From an uncultured Prevotellaceae bacterium (GTDB lineage Bacteria > Bacteroidota > Bacteroidia > Bacteroidales > Bacteroidaceae), in contig CAMWQU010000003.1 in NCBI GenBank assembly GCA_947176535.1, positions 55,526-119,525 on the forward strand: a stretch of 64,000 nt of DNA, in the 5' to 3' direction. Within the stretch, counting starts at the first letter, position 1, and the number at the start of each line of letters is the position of its first letter. The notes under the pieces are model-generated. The model ran no database searches and was not told the origin of the DNA. It saw only the letters and a program-made list of their open reading frames with translations. Both the position numbers and the translations under genes were made by a program. Shown here in pieces: positions 26,664-35,863 of the stretch.

Positions 26664-27605
26664 TTAGAACAAGACTCCCTTGTAGCCTTGATAGTTCGTA
26701 TAATTCCTAATAAGTAACTCTGTAAGAACACCACGTTTGGACGCATTGGCATTTATACATCTTTTAGCATTCACCCGTTCGATAATGAAATCTTTATAAA
26801 GTTCATCAAAAAAGCAGTCCTCTTCATTGCGACCTTTACCATCGGAATTGCTCAACATTTCAAAGCAACCTCCCAAAGACAGGTCAGCGTAGAAATCTTT
26901 GAGCCTCTTTTGCTCGCTATCATCAAAAGCCTCTTTTACATACGAATTGAAACTGGACGTAGCATCCAAAGGACGATAAGGAGGATCGAAGTAGAAGAAA
27001 GTATAACCGCTTACATGAGAGCCGGTCTTTGCGAAGTCTCCATTTAATATCTCCACTTTCTGCAGGAGTTCACTATCCGATATGATGGTCGCATCATCGC
27101 ATATCATAGGGTTAAGGTATCTGCCAAAAGGTACATTGAAACTGCCTTTGGAATTTTCCCGATACAAGCCGTTAAAACATGTACGATTCATGAAGATCAT
27201 ATATGATGCCTCCTCTATATCGCTCAATGTCTCAGTATTGAATCTATTACGGATTCCCAGATAAAAGTCTTTCTGTGCATCATAGCCATCCAGCATTCTA
27301 TAATTTTCCTGAATGTCTTTCAGGGAATCAATTAGCGCATAAGGGGTGTCACGGATGACAGTATATGTTTTTACCAAGTGCGGGTTAATATCATTGACGA
27401 TTGCTCTCTTGATATTGGAATAATTCTGTAGCATGAAGAAAAGCATAGCTCCTCCCCCTACAAAGGGTTCAATATACGTAACCTCTTTTTCCTTCCTGAA
27501 AGATTCCGGAAGAAAAGATTCGATGGTCGGAAGCAGTTGAGTCTTTCCTCCGGCCCATTTAAGAAAAGGCTTTGCCTTTGTTCTTGTCACAGTTTGTACC
27601 GCCAT
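26664..27605 (-). CDS. dam: DNA adenine methylase, Dam/DpnM-like
   Basis: This 313-aa alpha-class methyltransferase has KPFLKWAGGKTQLL at 12-25, EPFVGGGAMLF at 46-56, RTCFNGLYRENSKG and DPPY at 207-210. It methylates adenine in GATC to protect the host from the adjacent DpnII-like enzyme. First gene of the restriction-modification operon. Confidence 0.93.
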   Translation of the reverse strand: MAVQTVTRTKAKPFLKWAGGKTQLLPTIESFLPESFRKEKEVTYIEPFVGGGAMLFFMLQNYSNIKRAIVNDINPHLVKTYTVIRDTPYALIDSLKDIQENYRMLDGYDAQKDFYLGIRNRFNTETLSDIEEASYMIFMNRTCFNGLYRENSKGSFNVPFGRYLNPMICDDATIISDSELLQKVEILNGDFAKTGSHVSGYTFFYFDPPYRPLDATSSFNSYVKEAFDDSEQKRLKDFYADLSLGGCFEMLSNSDGKGRNEEDCFFDELYKDFIIERVNAKRCINANASKRGVLTELLIRNYTNYQGYKGVLF

Positions 27606-27652
27606 AAGTTACAATCCCATGTAACAACAGTTTGTGAGTCGTTGGTATATTA

Positions 27653-28072
27653 TTATTTCCCGAGTATGCTGTCACGCGCATGGATAAGGCTGTCGGGGTC
27701 AATACCCTCACGGATAAGTGCTTCGCGCAGCAGTTCGCCATTGCTCTTCACGTGCTCATACTCCCACAGTTTCTTCATGGCCTTCCGGTGCCGCTTTTCC
27801 TCCTTGCGCTGTTTGACGGCAAAGGGGTGCATAATCATGTCGGTGGCCTTGGCACCGATGATTTCGCTCAGCCCCTTCACACGCGGCTGCAACTGCCTGG
27901 TCTCGGAACTGATAAACACGGGCAGGCGCTTGTCCTTGGTCACAATCACCTCTTTCATCTTCGCCCCCCGCAACGTGGTGTCGGTGGACGTAGTGTCAGA
28001 CCTCTCCTGCGCACCCAGACGGAGCGTAGAAAGAAGAGAAAACAGTACTATGCTTATTATCCATCGTTTCAC
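27653..28072 (-). CDS. Secreted protein of unknown function
   Basis: This 139-aa protein starts with GTG (no in-frame ATG nearby) and has a signal peptide (ending LRLGAQ), then a Ser/Thr stretch and a Lys/Arg-rich helical region (KQRKEEKRHRKAMKKLWEYEHVK). No family recognised. Its promoter -7 element ends 6 nt before the start codon. Confidence 0.65.
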   Translation of the reverse strand: MKRWIISIVLFSLLSTLRLGAQERSDTTSTDTTLRGAKMKEVIVTKDKRLPVFISSETRQLQPRVKGLSEIIGAKATDMIMHPFAVKQRKEEKRHRKAMKKLWEYEHVKSNGELLREALIREGIDPDSLIHARDSILGK

Positions 28073-28077
28073 AGGTA

Positions 28078-28085
28078 CAAAGATA
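28078..28085 (-). promoter_or_regulatory. -7 element, near-leaderless
   Basis: Minus-strand TATCTTTG with the GTG start only 6 nt further on. Confidence 0.5.
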
Positions 28086-28141
28086 ATCTAAAAATGTAAA
28101 AAATATGAAATTCAGAGCGTAAATTTATCGCTTTTTTAACG

Positions 28142-28149
28142 TAACTTTG
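28142..28149 (+). promoter_or_regulatory. -7 element, near-leaderless
   Basis: TAACTTTG, with the ATG 9 nt further on. Confidence 0.5.
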
Positions 28150-28157
28150 CATTTACT

Positions 28158-29123
28158 ATGCTACCTGCTCTCTTCAACCCCTCGAACGACATGGCCCTGG
28201 CCGTCAATCTCAGCCGCTACGTTCCGCCCCGCCGCATCCGGCAGATGGAGGAAGATTTGTGCGGACTCTCACGCCTTTGGAACGAAGGGCCGTGGGGCTG
28301 GAGCGCGGCCACGAAAGAACGTTACCGGAAGATGAACATTGCCGCAGACGAACTGCCCGGTGACGAATGGCTGGCCGAGGTACGGCGGCTATCAAACCGC
28401 AAATGGGCGGCGGAATATTACCACACGCTTACCGAACGACTGAACGAATGGCGCGAGCGACTGGTTCCGTGCCGCGTGCGCTATGTCTGCGAGTCCGGGG
28501 AACTGGACACGGCCGGTGGTCCGCTGATGGTGAAGACACCATGGAGCAGCAGCGGCCGGGGAAACTTCATTGTGGACGACACGCCGGCCCGCCATCCGAC
28601 CCGGAATCCGGCCGTGAGGCAACGTATCGAGGCCTGCATCCGCGAGCAGGGGGGCGTCGTGGCGGAACCGTTCTATGCCGACAAGGCATTGGACTTTGCC
28701 ATGGAATTTCAGGTAGAAGACGGAACGGCAGACAACCGGAGAACCTCTGTCCGCTTCATCGGTTACAGTGTATTTTCCACCGATGAAACGGGGCATTATG
28801 GAGGAAACTACGTCGAAAGTCAGGAGGAACTGCTACGGCGCATCGACCTCCCCCGGTCTCTCCTGCAAACGCTCATCGACTACCACTGCGAGGCTTTCTC
28901 CCACCTGTCCTACCGCGGCCCCGTGGGCATAGACATGATGCGCCTCGCCGACGGACGTGTCCACCCCTGCGTGGAGATAAACTTCCGCATGACGATGGGG
29001 CTGCTGGCCCTGCAACTCTACGACAAGGGCATAACCGCCGACCAACGGCTGGCGGGAGTGCCCGAACACGGCTTCGAGGCCTGCATCCGCCGGGGGCAAC
29101 TCGTCATCGCCTTTCATCCCTAA
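28158..29123 (+). CDS. ATP-grasp-like protein of unknown function
   Basis: This 321-aa protein has features of an ATP-grasp ligase: a Lys in PLMVKTPWSSSGRGNFIV, and an acidic metal-binding end RVHPCVEINFRMTMGLLA. The N-terminus LFNPSNDMALA is a conserved-looking opening in Bacteroidales homologues. Substrate unknown. It is a single gene followed by the modular palindromic repeat. Confidence 0.7.
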   Translation: MLPALFNPSNDMALAVNLSRYVPPRRIRQMEEDLCGLSRLWNEGPWGWSAATKERYRKMNIAADELPGDEWLAEVRRLSNRKWAAEYYHTLTERLNEWRERLVPCRVRYVCESGELDTAGGPLMVKTPWSSSGRGNFIVDDTPARHPTRNPAVRQRIEACIREQGGVVAEPFYADKALDFAMEFQVEDGTADNRRTSVRFIGYSVFSTDETGHYGGNYVESQEELLRRIDLPRSLLQTLIDYHCEAFSHLSYRGPVGIDMMRLADGRVHPCVEINFRMTMGLLALQLYDKGITADQRLAGVPEHGFEACIRRGQLVIAFHP

Positions 29124-29130
29124 GCTCAGG

Positions 29131-29208
29131 AGGACTTTATTATTCAGAGGCGACCGGTTAATTATTCGCTCACCTTTGAATAATTAACCGCTCACGACCG
29201 AATAAACT
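29131..29208 (+). repeat. Modular palindromic repeat, copy 1
   Basis: Frame TTATTATTC-x10-GGTTAATTATTC-x10-GAATAATTAACC-x10-GAATAA. The linkers are agagg.cgacc, gctca.ccttt and gctca.cgacc. The central 12-bp stem is perfect. Located 7 bp after the ATP-grasp stop. Confidence 0.9.
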
Positions 29209-30686
29209 CAACCTCTCCGGCGTCCTGGTCGGCCGAAAGCGAAACAGAGGAGGGCCGCCAGGGTGACAATCGCCGAGAGGGCGAGCGACAGCCGGTAGTC
29301 CATGCCCAAGATGGTAGGCGAAACAAAGAAAAAGTCGGCAACGACCATCGTCATGAAAAGCGCAGGCAGGAGAGTCATCCAGTAAAACTTACGCTCCTGC
29401 CGCAGGTAGACCGTGCACATCCACAGCGTGACGGCGGCCATCACCTGCGTGCCCCAGGCCACATACTGCCAGACCGTGCCGAAGCCCGACGGATTGCCTA
29501 TCTGCCACGCCAGCAGGGCAATACCCACGGCGAAAACGGGCAACGACAGCAGCAGCCGGCTGCGCACCGAGGTCTGCGACCAGCCGAACGTCTCGGCCAA
29601 AATGAGCCGCGCGGCACGGAACGACGAACCGCCCGTGGTGATGGGAGCGGCCACGATACCCAGCAGAGCCAGTACGCTACCGAACGTTCCCAACCAACTG
29701 CCGCAGATGATGTTCACGACCGTAGGGGCGTCGAAATACTGTATGAGCGAACGCGCCGTCTGTCCCTCGAAAGCGGCAATCACCTCCGGCGCGCACACCG
29801 CACGCCAACCGTCCGAAAAGAAGAAATAGTTGCTGATGGTGGCCCAGACGAGAGCCACAACGCCCTCCGTAATCATGGCGCCGTAGAAGATGGCCCGCCC
29901 CTGACGCTCCGACTTCATGCAACGGGCCATCATGGGCGACTGCGTGGCATGGAAGCCCGAAACGGCCCCGCAGGCGATGGTCACGAACAGAGCCGGAAAC
30001 AGATGTTGGCGCAGTCCCAGTCGCTCCCAACCCCAATTTCCCAGTCCGTCCCACACCTCGGGCAATGCGGGTTGCCGGACGAGCAGCACGATGCCCAGTG
30101 CCACCAGCATGAAGAGCATGGAGATGGCAAACAGCGGATAGATGCGGCCCACAATTTTGTCGATGGGGAGCATGGCAGTGGCCACATAGTAAAGGAAAAT
30201 GATGAGCACCCACATCATCCGGTCGCCCCAGATGCCACTGAGGATGATGGCGGGACAGTAGACAAAGAAAGCTCCCACGAGCATCATCATGAGCATGGTG
30301 AAAATAACTAAGGCCTGACGCGCTCCGCGACCGAGATAACGGCCCGTCAGTTCGGGCAGTCCGCAACCGCCGTTCCGCAGCGAGAGCATACCGCTCATGT
30401 AATCATGCACCGCACCGCCAAACACACAGCCCAGCACAATCCACAGATAGGCGGACGGGCCGAACCACGCTCCCATGATGGCTCCGAAGATGGGGCCCGT
30501 TCCGGCAATGTTGAGAAACTGTATCATGAAGATACGCCAGCCGGGCAGCACGATGTAGTCAATGCCGTCGGCCTTCCGCACGGCCGGTGTGGGGCGGTCG
30601 TCCGGTCCGAACACGCGCTCGGCTATCCGGCCGTACACCATATAGCCCACCATAAGGGCTATAAGACTTAACAGAAACGAAAACAT
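29208..30686 (-). CDS. cstA: CstA-family carbon starvation/pyruvate-peptide transporter
   Basis: This 492-aa polytopic membrane protein has family hallmarks such as IMQFLNIAGTGPIFGAI-type sequence (here IQFLNIAGTGPIFGAIMGAWFGP), VFGGAVHDYMSGMLSLRNGG and GVVALVWATISNYFF. CstA proteins import pyruvate or peptides under carbon limitation. Single gene with its own promoter. Confidence 0.9.
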   Translation of the reverse strand: MFSFLLSLIALMVGYMVYGRIAERVFGPDDRPTPAVRKADGIDYIVLPGWRIFMIQFLNIAGTGPIFGAIMGAWFGPSAYLWIVLGCVFGGAVHDYMSGMLSLRNGGCGLPELTGRYLGRGARQALVIFTMLMMMLVGAFFVYCPAIILSGIWGDRMMWVLIIFLYYVATAMLPIDKIVGRIYPLFAISMLFMLVALGIVLLVRQPALPEVWDGLGNWGWERLGLRQHLFPALFVTIACGAVSGFHATQSPMMARCMKSERQGRAIFYGAMITEGVVALVWATISNYFFFSDGWRAVCAPEVIAAFEGQTARSLIQYFDAPTVVNIICGSWLGTFGSVLALLGIVAAPITTGGSSFRAARLILAETFGWSQTSVRSRLLLSLPVFAVGIALLAWQIGNPSGFGTVWQYVAWGTQVMAAVTLWMCTVYLRQERKFYWMTLLPALFMTMVVADFFFVSPTILGMDYRLSLALSAIVTLAALLCFAFGRPGRRRG

Positions 30687-30716
30687 ACTTCCTTATTCTT
30701 TTTACCTTAACGACCG

Positions 30717-30724
30717 CAAAGTTA
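30717..30724 (-). promoter_or_regulatory. -7 element for cstA
   Basis: Minus-strand TAACTTTG about 30 nt before the ATG. Confidence 0.5.
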
Positions 30725-30819
30725 CGAAGTTTTATTCTCATTTCACGGCGAAAGCAACGCGAAATGAGAATAAACACGCATTTCTTTCGCCGGCCGATGC
30801 AAGTTATCACGGATTTTTG

Positions 30820-30827
30820 TATATTTG
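30820..30827 (+). promoter_or_regulatory. -7 element for the alpha/beta hydrolase gene
   Basis: TATATTTG about 55 nt before the ATG. Confidence 0.45.
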
Positions 30828-30882
30828 CAGAAGTTGTTGAACACGGCGCAGTGCCCGGGGGCCTCGCCATAAAATTACTACC

Positions 30883-32097
30883 ATGAAAAGACGTATCATC
30901 CTATTATCGGTGCTCGCTGCGGGCACATGGTTATCTCTATGTTCGGCCACGCCCGGCGGGCGGCAGGACGGACGTGCACAAAGCACACGCGGCATGGCCG
31001 AGAACCTGATGAGGGCACACAAACCGCAGCTCGAATACGACAGCACGTTCACGCGCAAGGCATTCCGCACGTGGCAGAAAGACATGAAAGCGGCCATGAG
31101 CCGACTGATGCGCCACCCGGCGGCCCAGGCCGCCCCTCCCGTGATGGTGAAAAGCGTGAAACGCGACGGCTACCGCATAGAGCGGTGGGAGTCTTATCCG
31201 CTCCCGCAGAGCGTGGTGCCGTTTTATGTGCTGATACCCGACGGAGTAGATGCGGCCCACCCGGCTCCCGCCGCCCTCTGCATTCCCGGATTCGGACAGA
31301 CAAAAGAGCTGTTGGCCGGAGAGCGACAAGGGAATTACGAGCTTGAGGGTGCCCCCGACTCGGTGGTACGGAAAGCAGCCATGGCCCTGCATTATGTCCG
31401 CGAGGGACTGGTGGCGGTGGCGGTGGACAACCCGTCGTGTGGCGAACTTTCCGACGAGGGCTACCCCGACTATGTGACCTCCTCCCGCTTCCTGCTTGAG
31501 GTGGGATGGAGCTATCTGGGACTGGCCTCGTGGCAGGATCGCGTAATTTTGGAACAGATGAAGAAACTGCCCTACGTGCGCACCGACCGCATCATTGCCA
31601 GCGGCTTCTCGCTCGGTACGGAACCCATGATGGTGCTCGGACTGCTCGACCCATCCATCTATGGCTTTGTCTACAACGACTTCATGTGCCGCACCCGCGA
31701 ACGCGCTCTGGTGATGAACAAAAAGGATGCCTACGGAGCCCGTCCGTTCCCCAACAACATAGAACATCTGATTCCGGAGTTTCTGCTCTACTTCGACTTC
31801 CCCGACATCGTGGCCGCACTGGCTCCCCGTCCGGTCATCTGCACCGAGGGCGGCATGGACCGCGACTTCAACATCATCGCCGGGGCATACAAGAAAGCCG
31901 GAGCGGGAGAGAATTTCGAATATCACCACTACGCCAAGTATGCGAATCCGGAGATGCGCCTGCCGCTCGACACACTGCCCTCGGGCATAGACCGCACGGA
32001 GTTTTTCAGGCTCGTAAACTGCGACTCTCCGAGCCATTACCTGAAGACGGAATGGATATTGCCCTGGCTTAGAAAACAACTGAATTTGGCCGAATAA
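30883..32097 (+). CDS. Secreted alpha/beta hydrolase (Abhydrolase_7/dienelactone hydrolase-like)
   Basis: This 404-aa protein has a signal peptide and an alpha/beta-hydrolase fold with nucleophile Ser in SGFSLGTEPM, an oxyanion segment CIPGFGQTKE, and possible acid and His partners in VICTEGGMDRDF and EYHHYAKY. It matches a Bacteroidetes esterase family sometimes annotated as acetyl xylan esterase-like. The carbohydrate-ester substrate is an inference. Confidence 0.78.
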   Translation: MKRRIILLSVLAAGTWLSLCSATPGGRQDGRAQSTRGMAENLMRAHKPQLEYDSTFTRKAFRTWQKDMKAAMSRLMRHPAAQAAPPVMVKSVKRDGYRIERWESYPLPQSVVPFYVLIPDGVDAAHPAPAALCIPGFGQTKELLAGERQGNYELEGAPDSVVRKAAMALHYVREGLVAVAVDNPSCGELSDEGYPDYVTSSRFLLEVGWSYLGLASWQDRVILEQMKKLPYVRTDRIIASGFSLGTEPMMVLGLLDPSIYGFVYNDFMCRTRERALVMNKKDAYGARPFPNNIEHLIPEFLLYFDFPDIVAALAPRPVICTEGGMDRDFNIIAGAYKKAGAGENFEYHHYAKYANPEMRLPLDTLPSGIDRTEFFRLVNCDSPSHYLKTEWILPWLRKQLNLAE

Positions 32098-32155
32098 GCG
32101 GCCGCCCGGTGACGGAAAAGGCTTTTATCCGGGATTCCACCGGTTGGACAGGAGC

Positions 32156-33091
32156 ATGAAGACCACGATAACGAACACAGGCAGCATACCACCTCAGATT
32201 CTGCGCCGCTACGGGCAGTATCTGAGATTAGAGAAATCGTTCTCTCCTAACACACTCGACGCGTATCTGCGCGACCTGCAGAAACTTATCAACTACTTTA
32301 GTAGCGAGGGCATCGACTTTCGCAGCGTCACGGTGGAACAGCTCGACCGTTTCGTGGCTTCGCTGCTCGACACGGGCATCGCGCAAAAAAGCATCGCACG
32401 CATTCTCTCCGGCATGCGCTCGTTCTACCGCTTCCTGCTCATGGAAAAGGAAATAGAGAACGACCCGACGGAACTCATGGATTCCCCGAACTTCGGAAAG
32501 TACCTGCCCGAGGTGCTGAGCCTCGATGAAATCGACCGAATTGAACGTGCCATCGACCAGACCCGCGACGAGGGCATACGCGACCACGCCATCATCGAGA
32601 CCCTGTACAGTTGCGGACTGCGCGTCTCCGAGCTGTGCGAACTACGCTTTTCCGACCTCTTCCTCGAGGACGGTTACATCCACGTCCGGGGCAAGGGGCA
32701 GAAAGACCGCCTCATCCCCATCTCGCAATCAGCCATCGACGAACTGCGCCGTTGGTTTGTAGTCCGACAGAGAATAAATGCCCGCTCGGGCGAGGAGGAC
32801 TACGTGTTCCTCACTCCCCTGCGCGGCCGCCACCTGAGCCGCATCACCGTCTTCCACAACATCAAGCAATACGCCCGGATGGCCGGCATCGAAAAGGAAA
32901 TATCGCCGCACACGTTCCGGCACTCCTTCGCCACGCACCTTTTGGAGCGCGGAGCGAACCTGCGGGGCGTGCAGGCCATGCTGGGACACGAGAGCATCAG
33001 CACCACCGAAATTTACCTCCACCTCGACCGTCAGCACCTGCGCGAGGAAATCCTCACCTGCCATCCCCGGAACAGGAGGAAGAAAGGGTAA
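32156..33091 (+). CDS. xerD: Tyrosine recombinase XerD
   Basis: This 311-aa recombinase has GLRVSELCELRFSDL (Arg), RGKGQKDR (Lys), HTFRHSFATHLL, LGHESISTTEIYLH (His and nucleophile Tyr) and a Xer N-terminal SAM-like domain. It resolves chromosome dimers at dif with XerC. ATG 32156 has AGGAG just upstream, preferred over the TTG at 32144. Length normal. Confidence 0.93.
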   Translation: MKTTITNTGSIPPQILRRYGQYLRLEKSFSPNTLDAYLRDLQKLINYFSSEGIDFRSVTVEQLDRFVASLLDTGIAQKSIARILSGMRSFYRFLLMEKEIENDPTELMDSPNFGKYLPEVLSLDEIDRIERAIDQTRDEGIRDHAIIETLYSCGLRVSELCELRFSDLFLEDGYIHVRGKGQKDRLIPISQSAIDELRRWFVVRQRINARSGEEDYVFLTPLRGRHLSRITVFHNIKQYARMAGIEKEISPHTFRHSFATHLLERGANLRGVQAMLGHESISTTEIYLHLDRQHLREEILTCHPRNRRKKG

Positions 33092-33143
33092 GGATTAGGA
33101 AAAAGGGCGAAAAAGACAAGGGAAAGGAGGACGAGACAATACA

Positions 33144-33221
33144 AGGACTTTATTATTCGGTCGCGACCGGTTAATTATTCAAAGGCGACCGAATAATTAA
33201 CCGGTCGCCTCTGAATAAACT
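33144..33221 (+). repeat. Modular palindromic repeat, copy 2
   Basis: Same frame as copy 1, with linkers ggtcg.cgacc, aaagg.cgacc and ggtcg.cctct. It lies 52 bp after xerD and before the feoAB promoter. Confidence 0.9.
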
Positions 33222-33275
33222 ATACCTCCCCGCGATGCCGGCTTGCCGATAGTAAGAAATACCTACTTTTAGCTA

Positions 33276-33306
33276 TTGATAAAGCCGGAGATTTATCGTA
33301 ATTTTG
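33276..33306 (+). promoter_or_regulatory. Promoter of feoAB
   Basis: TTG (33276-33278) and TAATTTTG (33299-33306) are 20 nt apart; ATG follows after 21 nt. Confidence 0.6.
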
Positions 33307-33327
33307 TCCCGCAAATAAAAAAGAAGA

Positions 33328-35700
33328 ATGACACTGAATGAACTGCAAATAGGACAGACGGCACGCATCGGGGACGTTGGCGGAAGCGGAAGCCTGCGCC
33401 AGCATTTTCTCGATATGGGTCTCATACCCGGTGCCGAAGTGAAGCTGATAAAATACGCCCCCATGGGCGACCCCATGGAACTGCGCATTCAGGGCTACGA
33501 ACTGACGCTGCGCGTGGCGGATGCCAAAGAGATAGGAGTTACCCCCCTCTCTCCTACCCCGGAGGAGAACGCCGCACACAAACCGGGCCGGCGGGAAAGC
33601 CGGAAGAGAGCCACGCTTCACCCCGGTCTGGGAGAAGGCGGACACTTCCACGACAATTCGCCGGAGGCACACAGCAAACCGCTGCCCGCCGGACACCGCA
33701 TCACATTTGCCTTGGCCGGTAACCAGAACTGCGGAAAGACGACCCTCTTCAACCAACTGACCGGGGCCAATCAGCACGTCGGGAACTTCCCGGGCGTGAC
33801 CGTGGAGCACAAATTCGGCACCCTAAAGGGCTATCCCGACGCGCAAATCATAGACCTGCCCGGCATCTACAGCCTGTCGCCCTACACGAGTGAGGAGGTG
33901 GTGAGCCGGCAATACATTCTCGGGCAGAAGCCGACCGCCATCATCAACATTGTTGATGCCACGAACATCGAGCGCAACCTGTATCTGACCCTGCAACTCA
34001 TGGAACTGGGCATCCCCATGGTGCTGGCCCTCAACTTCATGGACGAAATGGAGGGCAACGGCGGCGTCATACACATCAACGAGATGGAGAACATGCTGGG
34101 CATTCCGGTCATCCCCATCTCGGCCATGAAGAACCAAGGTGTGGACGAACTCATCCGACATGCCATGCACGTGGCCCGTTACCAGGAGCCGCCGTGCCGT
34201 CAGGACTTCTGCCACCCAAACGACCACGGGGGGGCCGTGCACCGCTGTCTGCACGCCATCATGCACCTCATCGAAGACCACGCCCAACGGGCCGACATTC
34301 CCCTGCGGTTTGCCGCCTCGAAACTGATTGAGGGCGACCCCTTGGTGGAAGAGACACTGGGGCTGACACGAAACGAACGTGAGACGGTGGAGCACATCCT
34401 GCAACAGATGGAGGAGGAACGGGGACTCGACCGTCAGGCCGCCATCGCCGACATGCGTTTCTCGTTCATAAAAAGCGTCACAGACCGTGCCGTGGTGAAA
34501 CCGCAGGAGAGCCGCGAACACCGGCGGAGCCAACAAATCGACCGCATACTGACGGGCCGCTGGACGGCCCTGCCGGCTTTCGCCCTCATCATGGGGAGCG
34601 TGTTCTACCTGACGTTCTCCACCGTGGGCGCGGAGTTGCAGGCTGTCTTCCAGCTCGGCATCGACTGGCTGACCGAGGTTTCCGACCGCGCACTCACACA
34701 GTGGAATATCGCGCCCGCAGTGCATTCGCTGATTATCGACGGCATCTACAACGGCGTGGGCACCGTCCTTTCTTTCCTGCCGCTCATCGTCTGCCTCTTC
34801 TTCTTCCTGAGCATGCTGGAGGACACCGGTTACATGGCCCGCATTGCGTTCGTCATGGACAAACTGCTGCGCCGGCTGGGACTGTCGGGGCGCAGCATCG
34901 TGCCTTTGCTTATCGGCTTCGGTTGCTCCGTTCCGAGCATCATGTCCAGCCGCACCCTGCCCAGTGAGCGCGACCGGCGGATGACGATTCTGCTGACACC
35001 GTTCATGTCCTGCACGGCCAAGATACCCATCTACGCTTTCTTTGCCGCCGCGTTCTTCCCCCGACACGCCGGTCTGGTGATGGCGGGACTTTACGGGATA
35101 GGCATCGCAGTAGGCATCGTAGTGGCTCTCGTCATGAAGAAAACGCTCTTCAAGGGGGAACCCGTACCCTTCGTCATGGAACTGCCCAACTACCGTCTGC
35201 CGCTGGCCCGCAACGTGCTGCGCCTGCTGTGGGACAAGGCAAAGGACTTCCTGCAACGGGCCTTCACGGTGATTTTTCTGGCAAGTATTGTCGTATGGTT
35301 CCTTCAGACGTTCGACTTCCGCCTGCAATTGGTGGAGGACGCACACGACTCCATACTGGCGCATGTGGCGAATCTTGCAGTGCCGGTGTTCCGTCCGCTG
35401 CATCTGGGCGACTGGCGCATCGTAACGGCCCTTATCAGTGGATTCATGGCCAAGGAAACCGTCGTCAGCACGCTCAGTGCCCTCTTCGGTAACACGGATT
35501 TGACGCTCTTGTTCAGCCCCGTCGTTATTTTCGGCTTGTTGGTATTCTGCCTGCTGTACACGCCCTGCGTGGCCGCCATCGCCACCATCCGCCGGGAACT
35601 GGGCTCCCGCTGGGCCTTGTTCGTGGTCTGCCTGCAATGCCTCATCGCCTGGCTCTGTGCCTACGCCGCCATACTCATCGGAAACATACTCACCTCGTAA
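33328..35700 (+). CDS. feoB: Fused FeoA-FeoB ferrous iron transporter
   Basis: This 790-aa fusion has FeoA (SH3-like) at residues 1-71, a linker, the G domain with G1 GNQNCGKTT (131-139), DLPGIYSLSPY, NFMD, and the FeoB membrane part with the GCSVP and TPFMSCTAKIPIY motifs. It imports Fe2+ driven by its GTPase. FeoA-FeoB fusion is usual in Bacteroidetes. A short FeoB-associated peptide gene follows. Confidence 0.96.
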   Translation: MTLNELQIGQTARIGDVGGSGSLRQHFLDMGLIPGAEVKLIKYAPMGDPMELRIQGYELTLRVADAKEIGVTPLSPTPEENAAHKPGRRESRKRATLHPGLGEGGHFHDNSPEAHSKPLPAGHRITFALAGNQNCGKTTLFNQLTGANQHVGNFPGVTVEHKFGTLKGYPDAQIIDLPGIYSLSPYTSEEVVSRQYILGQKPTAIINIVDATNIERNLYLTLQLMELGIPMVLALNFMDEMEGNGGVIHINEMENMLGIPVIPISAMKNQGVDELIRHAMHVARYQEPPCRQDFCHPNDHGGAVHRCLHAIMHLIEDHAQRADIPLRFAASKLIEGDPLVEETLGLTRNERETVEHILQQMEEERGLDRQAAIADMRFSFIKSVTDRAVVKPQESREHRRSQQIDRILTGRWTALPAFALIMGSVFYLTFSTVGAELQAVFQLGIDWLTEVSDRALTQWNIAPAVHSLIIDGIYNGVGTVLSFLPLIVCLFFFLSMLEDTGYMARIAFVMDKLLRRLGLSGRSIVPLLIGFGCSVPSIMSSRTLPSERDRRMTILLTPFMSCTAKIPIYAFFAAAFFPRHAGLVMAGLYGIGIAVGIVVALVMKKTLFKGEPVPFVMELPNYRLPLARNVLRLLWDKAKDFLQRAFTVIFLASIVVWFLQTFDFRLQLVEDAHDSILAHVANLAVPVFRPLHLGDWRIVTALISGFMAKETVVSTLSALFGNTDLTLLFSPVVIFGLLVFCLLYTPCVAAIATIRRELGSRWALFVVCLQCLIAWLCAYAAILIGNILTS

Positions 35701-35712
35701 ACCGTCCTCCCA

Positions 35713-35856
35713 ATGAACCTGCAAAGCATCATACTCCTTTCCATCGTACTCGCCCTGTTCCTTCTCGTCGGCTATCGCTATATCCGGAAACAAAAAAAAG
35801 GCCGCAGTTGCAAGGGATGCAACTGCGGCCAGGGAGACTGCGGCGGGTGTGCCTGA
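35713..35856 (+). CDS. FeoB-associated Cys-rich membrane protein
   Basis: This 47-aa ORF encodes one membrane helix (residues 4-22), a basic stretch and a Cys-rich tail CKGCNCGQGDCGGC. It starts 12 nt after feoB. Length, layout and location match the FeoB-associated Cys-rich membrane protein family, which is thought to help FeoB. The tail is encoded by a perfect hairpin that also serves as terminator of the convergent gene (see 35791-35830). Confidence 0.85.
   Translation: MNLQSIILLSIVLALFLLVGYRYIRKQKKGRSCKGCNCGQGDCGGCA
35791..35830 (-). terminator. Intrinsic terminator of ccsBA, inside the Cys-rich ORF
   Basis: GGCCGCAGTTGCA (35800-35812) pairs perfectly with 35818-35830; on the minus strand a run of eight T follows. 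It lies within the coding sequence of the opposite-strand FeoB-associated peptide. Confidence 0.8.
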
Positions 35857-35863
35857 TTCGGAC

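Noticed and set aside
29131..29208. Palindromic repeats as a CRISPR array
   Set aside because: Copies are single, far apart, and have no regular spacers or cas genes.
33823..35793. Minus-strand ORF of 656 codons
   Set aside because: Antisense to feoB, His/Gln-rich low-quality translation typical of shadow frames.
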